Shown piece after piece: positions 54,369 through 64,000 of a DNA stretch of 64,000 nucleotides; positions within the stretch are counted from its first letter, which is position 1, and each line of letters begins with the position of its first letter. The notes beneath the pieces are model-generated. The model saw only the letters and a program-made list of their open reading frames with translations. It was not told the DNA's origin and did not search any database. Made by a program: the position numbers and the translations under genes. This DNA is from Sinorhizobium glycinis (GTDB lineage Bacteria; Pseudomonadota; Alphaproteobacteria; Rhizobiales; Rhizobiaceae). The stretch spans positions 372,001-436,000 of the forward strand of contig NZ_LPUX01000055.1 of the NCBI RefSeq assembly GCF_001651865.1, given 5' to 3'.

Positions 54369-54819
54369 ATTTCCTCCCTGAGACCACGGTGATCCTGGGT
54401 GAGCCAAGATCATGAACGTGATCGATCCTCCTAGATTGGAGCGGACAACCGCTCGCATTTTTCCTGAACCCGCTCTGGCAGCCGTCATCTCGACGCGGCC
54501 GAACGACTGGCCGGAAAGCTGCTCCTCCAACTTCCGGCCGTTCCCATTTCGATCGCGGCGTCCAAGCGTCGCGATCCAGGCCGTGCGGCCTCGCCGAACG
54601 GGAGTCCCCATGCAGCCCGACAATTGTGCGACGTCGCGCGCATGATCGCTAGCCGGCCATTTCGACGGCGCGTGCGAAAGACTTTCAAATTTTTCAAGGC
54701 ATTCCGTCGGATTTTCCTGGGAAAATTGCCCCGCAGCCGACAACGCGGTCCAACGGCTTGTGCTGCAGCTCAGGGCGCGGAATTCATATGATCAATGCAG
54801 GCGAAAGCGGATCGGTTCG
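54369..54819 (-). other. Long leader/regulatory region upstream of the purine permease
   Basis: These 451 bp hold no supported gene. If the 54679-54695 element marks the promoter, the leader would be about 300 bases. It contains two perfect stems, GGCCGGAA/TTCCGGCC (54509-54539) and GATCGCG/CGCGATC (54551-54576). Such a structured leader ahead of a purine transporter could be a riboswitch, but I cannot match it to a known consensus by eye. Confidence 0.4.
54679..54695 (-). promoter_or_regulatory. Shared 17-bp element upstream of the purine permease (copy 2)
   Basis: GAAAAATTTGAAAGTCT on the minus strand is identical to the copy upstream of uraH and has the same orientation relative to its gene. 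It lies about 310 bp from the permease start. Confidence 0.5.
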
Positions 54820-55536
54820 CTAATGCAACCCACCGACCCCCAGCAGCCGCTCGACGGCTGCGTGATCCTTCGAGAGCGAATCCGGGGTGCCGCTCCAGGC
54901 AATCCGGCCTCGCTCCAGGACGATGACCTGGTCGGCGAAATCGAGCGCGCTCTGGATGCGCTGTTCGACCAGCAGGATCGTCATGTCGCCGGTCCTGGCG
55001 AGTTCGGCGAAGGCCTTCATCAGTTCCTCGCAGATGACCGGCGCCAGACCTTCGAGCGGCTCGTCGAGGAGCAGCACGGAGGGCCGACCGAGGATCGAAC
55101 GGGCGGTCGACAGCATCTGCTGCTCGCCGCCGGAGAGCTGCGACCCGAGGTTCCTGCGCCGCTCGTAGAGGCGCGGAAACATCTCATAGGCCTCCTGGAG
55201 TGCGCTCTTCGGACGGCCCTTGAGACCCACGAAGAGGTTCTCCTCGACCGTCAGCGTCGGAAAGACACAGCGTGCCTGCGGCACGAAACCCAGGCCATGC
55301 CAAGCGCGTGACGCGCTCGGCAGCGCCGTGACATCGGTCTCGCCCAACACGATGCGCCCGTCATAGCGGCGTGTCTGGCCGGCGAGCGTGGCAAGCAGCG
55401 TCGTCTTGCCCATACCGTTGCGGCCGAGCACGGCGAGCCGCGCGCCGGCCGGCACCGAAAAGGAGATCCCTTCAAGCACCCGCGTCGGTCCATAACCGGC
55501 CGACAGGTTCTGGACTTCAAGCGGCGTGGCCGGCAT
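54820..55536 (-). CDS. HAAT ABC transporter ATPase, LivF type (PcaX-like)
   Basis: One of two ATPases of the importer, with 238 residues (LivF about 235). Walker A is GRNGMGKTTLL near residue 36, the signature LSGGEQQMLSTARSI, and Walker B VLLLDEPLEGLAP. The ATG at 55536 is chosen for its GGGAG eight bases upstream; the gene then overlaps the end of the LivG-type gene by 20 bp. It is the last gene of the five-gene operon. Confidence 0.87.
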   Translation of the reverse strand: MPATPLEVQNLSAGYGPTRVLEGISFSVPAGARLAVLGRNGMGKTTLLATLAGQTRRYDGRIVLGETDVTALPSASRAWHGLGFVPQARCVFPTLTVEENLFVGLKGRPKSALQEAYEMFPRLYERRRNLGSQLSGGEQQMLSTARSILGRPSVLLLDEPLEGLAPVICEELMKAFAELARTGDMTILLVEQRIQSALDFADQVIVLERGRIAWSGTPDSLSKDHAAVERLLGVGGLH

Positions 55537-56281
55537 TGGCATAGCTCCCGAGATAGGCCTCGCGCACCCGCGCATCCCTGGTAACGTCCAACGGCGAGCC
55601 GTCGAAGATGATCGTGCCGGCAGCGAGCACGATGACGCGCTTGGCAAAACGGAAGACGAGATCCATGTCGTGCTCGATCATCAGCACGGCGAGATCGGCC
55701 GGAAGGTCGGCGAGCGCCTGCTCGATACGACCTGTATCGCTTTGCGGCACGCCGGCGGCCGGCTCATCGAGGAGCAGCACTCTCGGCTTCAGCGCCAGCG
55801 CCACCGCGATTTCCAGGAGCCGTTGCTGGCCATAGGCGATCTCGCTGACGCGCCGGTGCATCAGCTCGCTGAGACCAAGCTTGCCGAGCAGTCCGGCGAC
55901 CTCCGCCATGACTTCGGGCATGGCAAGGAAATGGCCGAACATGCGGCCCGCACGGCCGTCACGCTGCAACACCGCAAGCGCCACGTGCTCGGCCGACGTC
56001 ATCTCCTGGAAAAGGCGCGTCACCTGGAACGAACGCACGAGGCCGCGCCGCACCCGCCCGGTCGCGTCGATGCGCGTCACGCTTTCGCCGCCGATCAGGA
56101 CGTCGCCGGAGTCCGGCGTCAGGTTGCCGGTGACGAGGTTGACGAAGGTGGTCTTGCCGGCGCCGTTCGGGCCGATCAGCGCGACGCGGTCGCCCGGCGC
56201 CATGGCGAGGCTGACGTCGTTGGTGACGGCGAGGCCGCCGAAGGCGCGTTTCAGGCTGCGGACTTCGAAGATCGTGCTCAT
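55517..56281 (-). CDS. HAAT ABC transporter ATPase, LivG type (PcaW-like)
   Basis: The second ATPase, with 254 residues. Walker A is GPNGAGKTTFVNLV near residue 37. The signature appears in the variant form IAYGQQRLLEIAVAL, typical of LivG proteins, and Walker B is VLLLDEPAAGVPQSD. The family end REAYLG is present. The ATG overlaps the stop of the LivM-type gene (ATGA). Confidence 0.88.
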   Translation of the reverse strand: MSTIFEVRSLKRAFGGLAVTNDVSLAMAPGDRVALIGPNGAGKTTFVNLVTGNLTPDSGDVLIGGESVTRIDATGRVRRGLVRSFQVTRLFQEMTSAEHVALAVLQRDGRAGRMFGHFLAMPEVMAEVAGLLGKLGLSELMHRRVSEIAYGQQRLLEIAVALALKPRVLLLDEPAAGVPQSDTGRIEQALADLPADLAVLMIEHDMDLVFRFAKRVIVLAAGTIIFDGSPLDVTRDARVREAYLGSYANAGHAA

Positions 56282-57285
56282 CGGCCCGCCCCCCGCCGTC
56301 TGGCCGCGAGACCGGCGACCGTGCCGTAGAGACCTTTCGGCGCGAAGAGCACGACGGCGATCAGAAGCGCCCCGACCATCGTCAGCCAGTGGAACGGATT
56401 GGCGGCGGAGACGATATCCTCGAAGAACATGAAGACGATCGTGCCGGTGAGCGCGCCGAAAAGCGAGCCGGTGCCGCCGAGCACCAGCATGACCAGGCTC
56501 TCGGCCGACAGCGTGAAGGAAAGGCTGTCGAGGCCGACAACCTGGGTGGAGATGGCGTTGAGCGTGCCGCCCGCGCCGGCAACCGCGCCGGAAATCACAT
56601 ACATCTTCATCAAGGCCAGCTTCGGCGAGGCGCCCATGGCGCGGATGCGGATCGGGTCCTCCTTGACGCCGCGGCAAAGCATCCCGAAGGGCGAGCGGAC
56701 AATGAGCCGCAGCAGCGCGAAGACGACAGCAAGGAGAATGATGCCGAGCACATAGGCGGTGCGGCCCCAAAGATCGAATTCGAAATAGCCGAGCAGCGGA
56801 TCGGGCGCGATGCCGGCAAGCCCGTCGCTGCCGCCTGTCCACGCGGAGGCCTTGTTGGCGAATTCGTGAAACAGATGGATGAGCGCGATCGACAGGACAA
56901 GTTGCGGAAGCCCATGCGCCCGCAGGATGACGATACCGCAGACGAGCCCCGCAACCGCGCCGCCGAGAATGCCGCAGGCAAGCATCAGCAGCGGATCGGT
57001 GATGCCGAAATGCACTGCGGCAATGCCGGACGCATAGGCGCCGCTGCCGAAGAGCGCAGCATGGCCGAGCGTCGCCACGCCGCAATAGCCGGTGACGAGG
57101 TCGAGGGAGAGAACTAGAAGCGCGATCGCGGTCATGCGGGTGAGCAGCGCGAGGTTGTTGGGAAACAACAGGTAACCGAGCACGGCCAGCCCGAGGATCA
57201 CCGCCAGACCGGCGAGGTCGCGGCCGCGCTTGCGCCCCTTGCCTTGGGCGCCCGCCAGCGCATCGTTCATGGTTGCCATGGTCAT
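56278..57285 (-). CDS. HAAT ABC transporter permease, LivM type (PcaV-like)
   Basis: An inner-membrane permease of 335 residues with nine to ten hydrophobic segments. LivM landmarks are GYCGVATLGHAALFGSGAYAS near residue 70 and GMLCRGVKEDPIRIRAMGAS near 200, the loop that meets the ATPase. The ATG at 57285 overlaps the stop of the LivH-type gene by 4 bp. Confidence 0.88.
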   Translation of the reverse strand: MTMATMNDALAGAQGKGRKRGRDLAGLAVILGLAVLGYLLFPNNLALLTRMTAIALLVLSLDLVTGYCGVATLGHAALFGSGAYASGIAAVHFGITDPLLMLACGILGGAVAGLVCGIVILRAHGLPQLVLSIALIHLFHEFANKASAWTGGSDGLAGIAPDPLLGYFEFDLWGRTAYVLGIILLAVVFALLRLIVRSPFGMLCRGVKEDPIRIRAMGASPKLALMKMYVISGAVAGAGGTLNAISTQVVGLDSLSFTLSAESLVMLVLGGTGSLFGALTGTIVFMFFEDIVSAANPFHWLTMVGALLIAVVLFAPKGLYGTVAGLAARRRGAGR

Positions 57286-58148
57286 TGTCCCGCCCTTCCG
57301 GCAAGGCCGCGCGGAAAGACGCAAACGATGGCGATGACCGCAAGGTAGAAGAAGAATTCGCCGAACTCCGGCACGAGGTAGCGGCCGGCCGTGTCGATGC
57401 CGCCAAGCAGCAGGCAGGCGACGAGCGCGCCCGGTATCGATCCTGCCCCGCCGACGGACACGACGACCAGGAACGTCACCATGTAGCGCAGCGCGTAATA
57501 GGGCTCGACCGGCAGCAGTTCGGCGCCGACGACGCCCCCCAAGGCTGCGAGACCGACCGCGACCGCGAAGCTCACCGCATAGACGATCTCGGTGCGGACG
57601 CCGAGCGCAGCCGCCATCGCCGCGTTGTCGACGGCGGCCCTGAGCTTCACGCCGAAGGCCGTCTTCTCGATCAGGTACCAGAGGGCAACCGCCACGCCGA
57701 GACCGCAGCCAATAGCGAAGATCCGATGCGTGGCGATCGACCGGAAGCCGAGATCGACCGATCCCTGCAGCGCCGGCGGCAGCGGGACTGTCTTCAGCGT
57801 CGGACCGAAGACGTAGTTGGCGATGCCGATGATGCAGAAGGTGATGCCGATCGTCATCAGCACTTGGGTGAGTTCAGGCGCGCCGTAGATGCGTCGGTAA
57901 AGCAGGCGCTCGATCGGAACGGCGATGACGATCGTTCCGAACACGGCAAGCAGCACCGCAAATCCGTAGCCGAGACCCAGGTCGCGCGCCGCGTAGGAGG
58001 CAATGTATCCTCCGATCATGGCGAAGGCGCCATGGGCCAAGTTGACCACCCGCATGAGGCCCATGGTGACGGAAAGACCGATCGAAATCACGAACAGCAC
58101 CATGCCGTAAGCGAGTGCGTCGACTGCTATACTGAAGACTGTTTGCAT
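57282..58148 (-). CDS. HAAT ABC transporter permease, LivH type (PcaN-like)
   Basis: A permease of 288 residues with about eight segments. LivH landmarks are GLMRVVNLAHGAFAMIGGYI near residue 35 and KLRAAVDNAAMAAALGVRTE near 190. The ATG at 58148 (MQTVFSIAVDALAYG) follows GGGTGGG. It comes after the binding-protein gene with a short gap that holds a hairpin. Confidence 0.88.
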   Translation of the reverse strand: MQTVFSIAVDALAYGMVLFVISIGLSVTMGLMRVVNLAHGAFAMIGGYIASYAARDLGLGYGFAVLLAVFGTIVIAVPIERLLYRRIYGAPELTQVLMTIGITFCIIGIANYVFGPTLKTVPLPPALQGSVDLGFRSIATHRIFAIGCGLGVAVALWYLIEKTAFGVKLRAAVDNAAMAAALGVRTEIVYAVSFAVAVGLAALGGVVGAELLPVEPYYALRYMVTFLVVVSVGGAGSIPGALVACLLLGGIDTAGRYLVPEFGEFFFYLAVIAIVCVFPRGLAGRAGQ

Positions 58149-58166
58149 GACCCACCCTGTTTCAGA

Positions 58167-58185
58167 GCGGGGCCGGCGGCCCCGC
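58167..58185 (-). other. Intercistronic hairpin after the PcaM-like gene
   Basis: GCGGGGCC-GGC-GGCCCCGC is a perfect 8-bp all-GC stem with a 3-base loop, 18 bp after the binding-protein stop. It probably protects the upstream message and lowers expression of the permeases. Confidence 0.65.
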
Positions 58186-58203
58186 ATCCAATTCGCCAAC
58201 CGG

Positions 58204-59376
58204 TTACTTCATCGCCGCAAGACCGGGATCGCCCTGCTTCTCGAAGGTCGCGATCTCCTTGTTGTAATAGGAGCCGTCCTCGGCCTTGGCGACTTCGCGC
58301 AGATAGATGTTCTGGGTGATATGGCGGGATTCCGGATCGATCGATACGGGACCGCGCGGGCTCGTCCAGGAAAGTCCCTTGACCGCATCGACCGCCTTCT
58401 CAGCGTCCTGCTCGCCGCCCGTCGCCTCGATCATCTTGTAGATGACATGCATGCCGTCATAGGCACCGACCGAGGGGAAGGAAAGCTCGGCCGGGTTGCC
58501 GATCGCCTTCCCGGCCGCCTCGACAAAGGCCTTGTTCTCCGGCGAATCGTGCGAGACCGCATAGTGGAAGGTCGTCTGGATGCCGAGCGCGGCTTCGCCA
58601 AGTGCCGGCAGGTCGGATTCCTGCGTCAGGTCACCCGGCGCGAAGAACTTGATGCCGGCATCCTTGAGCCCGTTTTCGTTGAAGGCCTTGACGAAACCCA
58701 GCGTCGTCGGACCGGACGGCAGGAAGGCGAAGAGCCCTTCGGCGCCCGAATCCTTGACGCGCTGCATGATCGGCGAGAAATCATTGGTGGCAAGCGGCAT
58801 ACGGATCGCCTCGACGATCTGGCCGCCCGCCGCCTCGAACCCCTTCTTGAAGGCGTTCTCGGCATCGACACCCGGTCCGTAGTCGCTGACCACCGAAATG
58901 ACCTTCGAGACGCCGGCGTCCTTCGCCACTTTGGCCATCGGCGTCGATGTCTGCCAGAGCGTGAACGAGGTGCGCACGACCAGCGGGCTCTTGGTGACGA
59001 TCGCCGAGGTTGCGGCATTCATGATGACCAGCGGCACATTCGCCTGCTCGAGAAGCGGCGTCACGGCCATTGCGTCGGGGGTGAAATAGAAGCCGGCGAG
59101 ATATTGCACGCCCTCCTTGACGACGAGCTCCTGCGCCAGCGCCTTGGACTGCGCCGGATCGGGCTGCGGCACGTCCCGGTAGATGATTTCGAGGTCGTCG
59201 TCGCCGACCTTGCTGCCGTTCAGCGCCTTATAGGCGTCGATGCCGGCCTTGAAATTCTTGCCCTGCAGCGCGAACGGACCGGAAAACGGCCCGATGACTC
59301 CGATCTTGATCGTGTCGGCGTGGGCTGTCCCGGCAATTGTGAGTGCCGCCAGCGCGGCGAGAATAGTCCGTTTCAT
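58204..59376 (-). CDS. pcaM: HAAT-family substrate-binding protein (PcaM-like, probable protocatechuate)
   Basis: A periplasmic receptor of 390 residues of the LivJ/aromatic-acid type. A Sec signal MKRTILAALAALTIAGTAHA is followed by TIKIGVIGPFSGPFALQGKN, the usual start of Peripla_BP_6 proteins. The ATG at 59376 has GGGAGG upstream. Three points suggest an aromatic acid, most likely protocatechuate, rather than branched-chain amino acids. These are the adjacent pobA, the gene set matching PcaMNVWX of Sinorhizobium meliloti, and a PcaQ-like box upstream. The symbol is tentative. Confidence 0.75.
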   Translation of the reverse strand: MKRTILAALAALTIAGTAHADTIKIGVIGPFSGPFALQGKNFKAGIDAYKALNGSKVGDDDLEIIYRDVPQPDPAQSKALAQELVVKEGVQYLAGFYFTPDAMAVTPLLEQANVPLVIMNAATSAIVTKSPLVVRTSFTLWQTSTPMAKVAKDAGVSKVISVVSDYGPGVDAENAFKKGFEAAGGQIVEAIRMPLATNDFSPIMQRVKDSGAEGLFAFLPSGPTTLGFVKAFNENGLKDAGIKFFAPGDLTQESDLPALGEAALGIQTTFHYAVSHDSPENKAFVEAAGKAIGNPAELSFPSVGAYDGMHVIYKMIEATGGEQDAEKAVDAVKGLSWTSPRGPVSIDPESRHITQNIYLREVAKAEDGSYYNKEIATFEKQGDPGLAAMK

Positions 59377-59499
59377 GTTTCCTCCCCACGACGTCCGGCT
59401 CGCTCCCGTCCGGCGCCGTCTAATGATCAATTGTATTTCTTGATCGCCGTCAGTTTGACATGTGGAACGATGTTGAAAAATGAAAGATAACCCGCTCCA

Positions 59500-59517
59500 C
59501 ATAACTTTCTAGTTATG
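59500..59517 (-). promoter_or_regulatory. PcaQ-like operator upstream of pcaM
   Basis: CATAACT-N4-AGTTATG is a perfect 7+4+7 dyad whose core ATAAC-N6-GTTAT resembles the published PcaQ site (ATAAC-type half-sites) of the protocatechuate genes in Sinorhizobium. It is about 124 bp upstream of the start codon. A pcaQ gene is not in this window. Confidence 0.55.
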
Positions 59518-59608
59518 AATCGGCCCTTCAAGGAACGCCCGGCAATGGGTAGCCCTCCCACGTTGGTGGCCCCGATCGCTTCCGCCGGCTTCGGCACGAA
59601 CGGATACG

Positions 59609-60883
<1,275 letters not shown>

Positions 60884-60942
60884 TCAATGGACATTTCCGC
60901 CAACTAATTGGACTTATCGAACATCCACGCTGCGTGAACCCG

Positions 60943-61830
60943 ATGAAACGACCCGTCCCGACCTACGAGCTTTACGGAGAGGAATCCGGCGAAAGGCCGG
61001 ATTTCTGGCTGCATTGCGAGACGATCCCCTCGCGCAGCCGTCTGCATCATTGGGAAATCGGCCTTCATCGCCACGAGAGCTTCTTTCAGATCCTGTACAT
61101 CGCCAAGGGCTCGGGCGATGCCCTGTTCGGCGACAAGCTGCAGTCGATTTCACCGCCGGCGGTGATCACCATCCCGCCCGCAGTCAGCCACGGGTTCCGC
61201 TTTTCCCCCGACATCGACGGTTTCGTTTTCACGGTGCTCGCGTCGCATCTGCCAATTGCGCCGGGTAGCCGCAACCGTCTCGGGACCTGGCTGGCGACCC
61301 CTCGCCTGACGCCGCTCGGTCGGAGCGAGGACGGCCGCTACATTGCCGAGACGTTGCAGCGCCTGGCCGAGGAATGGGAAGCGCGACGCCGCCACCGCAC
61401 CGGCCTGCTCGATGCCTATCTCACGACGGTGCTGGGGCTGACGGCGCGGCTCACCGAAATACCCCTCGCCAACGAGTCGGCCGGGGACAGCGAGAACGAG
61501 CGGCGCATGGAACGCTTCGATGCGCTGCTGCGGCAGCATTGTCTGGCGCACCGCCCGGCGGCCTTCTATGCCCGCGAGCTCGGCCTGTCGCCGACTCATC
61601 TCAACCGTGTGGTCCGCGCGATGTCCGGGCAGAGCGTGCACGAAGTGATTGCCGGACGGCTGCTCGAGGCGGCGCGGCGCGAACTCGTCTTCACCCGGGC
61701 GAGCGTACAGGAAATCAGCTTCCGCCTCGGCTTTTCGGACGCGGCCTATTTCTCCCGTTTCTTCGTCCGTCACGTCGGAACGACGCCGCGGGCGTGGCGG
61801 ATCGCGGAGCGGCAAAAGCTCGGTGTGTAA
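60943..61830 (+). CDS. pobR: AraC-family regulator, PobR-type
   Basis: A 295-residue activator. The N-terminal part is a cupin-like sensor (HWEIGLHRHESFFQILYIAK). The C-terminal AraC domain holds two helix-turn-helix motifs: AAFYARELGLSPTHLNRVVR, and VQEISFRLGFSDAAYFSRFF with the conserved end GTTPRAWR. Divergent placement next to pobA and its AraC class match PobR of several proteobacteria, which responds to 4-hydroxybenzoate. The ATG at 60943 lacks a good ribosome site, so the start is less certain. Confidence 0.85.
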   Translation: MKRPVPTYELYGEESGERPDFWLHCETIPSRSRLHHWEIGLHRHESFFQILYIAKGSGDALFGDKLQSISPPAVITIPPAVSHGFRFSPDIDGFVFTVLASHLPIAPGSRNRLGTWLATPRLTPLGRSEDGRYIAETLQRLAEEWEARRRHRTGLLDAYLTTVLGLTARLTEIPLANESAGDSENERRMERFDALLRQHCLAHRPAAFYARELGLSPTHLNRVVRAMSGQSVHEVIAGRLLEAARRELVFTRASVQEISFRLGFSDAAYFSRFFVRHVGTTPRAWRIAERQKLGV

Positions 61831-61858
61831 GAGTGCATGGGCGATCTCGCCCAATTAA

Positions 61859-61891
61859 AAAGGGCGCGGCTGCGAGACGGCCGCGCCCTTT
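61859..61891. terminator. Bidirectional intrinsic terminator between pobR and katG
   Basis: AAAGGGCGCGGC pairs with GCCGCGCCCTTT (12 bp, 9-base loop). The run of A before the stem and T after it gives a U-tract in both directions. It stops the convergent pobR and katG transcripts. Confidence 0.8.
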
Positions 61892-61905
61892 CATTTGAGC
61901 TCGGA

Positions 61906-64000
<2,095 letters not shown>

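Noticed and set aside
53076-54743. Extended 555-residue version of the purine permease
   Set aside because: The extra 125 residues match nothing in AzgA proteins, and the ATG at 54368 has a strong ribosome site.
55517-57406. 629-codon frame spanning the LivM and LivG genes
   Set aside because: Only its C-terminal 254 residues are LivG; the rest is an out-of-frame reading of the LivM gene.

Overview
The window reads as a GC-rich alphaproteobacterial segment, most likely from the Sinorhizobium/Ensifer group of the Rhizobiaceae and probably from a large secondary replicon. The reasons are the dense packing of periplasmic-binding-protein ABC transporters with catabolic genes, hairpin-rich RIME-type intergenic repeats, a DUF982 gene, a ROSE-type RNA thermometer in front of hsp20, and a pobA/pca-transporter locus. 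There is no rRNA, tRNA, prophage, transposase or CRISPR array. Both ends cut genes: a UgpC-type ATPase at base 1 and katG at base 64000.

Layout. 1-5140 (-): sugar CUT1 ABC transporter operon led by a Gfo/Idh/MocA oxidoreductase. 5303-9161 (-): OsmF/YehZYXW-type osmoprotectant transporter. 9409-12029: a DUF4126-like membrane protein translationally coupled to a MerA-like flavoprotein, and a TauE/SafE permease. 12030-14435: a poor region, an exported protein of unknown function, dimethylargininase and OsmC. 14551-25019 (-): one long cluster with a DeoR regulator, deoC, a two-domain ALDH16-type aldehyde dehydrogenase, a FucU/RbsD mutarotase, an RbsK-like kinase and a four-gene CUT1 transporter. 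This looks like a complete uptake and degradation route for deoxyribose or a related pentose. 25175-31302: a GntR regulator divergent from a polyamine-type transporter and a hydantoin/Asp-Glu racemase. 31412-39285 (+): a thioester alpha-2-macroglobulin with an N-terminal PAN domain, then PbpC, whose N-terminal tail contains an in-frame 207-bp inverted-repeat element. 39361-41022: DUF982 and two hsp20 genes behind a ROSE thermometer.

41146-54368 holds a nearly complete purine catabolism island: AzgA-type purine permease, guanine deaminase, XdhA/B/C, membrane urate oxidase PuuD with cytochrome c domain, HIU hydrolase, and a PuuE allantoinase-OHCU decarboxylase fusion. A LysR regulator and an L,D-transpeptidase are interspersed. 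Together these enzymes would carry guanine or hypoxanthine through xanthine, urate, HIU and OHCU to allantoate. A 17-bp sequence is shared exactly by the uraH-xdh and azgA upstream regions. 54820-61830 holds a HAAT-family transporter resembling the protocatechuate system PcaMNVWX, with a PcaQ-like box, next to pobA and a divergent AraC-type PobR. katG closes the window.

Two cross-cutting patterns stand out. All five substrate-binding-protein genes are followed, before the next cistron, by a strong hairpin or hairpin-rich repeat, each unrelated in sequence. Separately, a MITE-like element has been absorbed into pbpC without breaking its frame.
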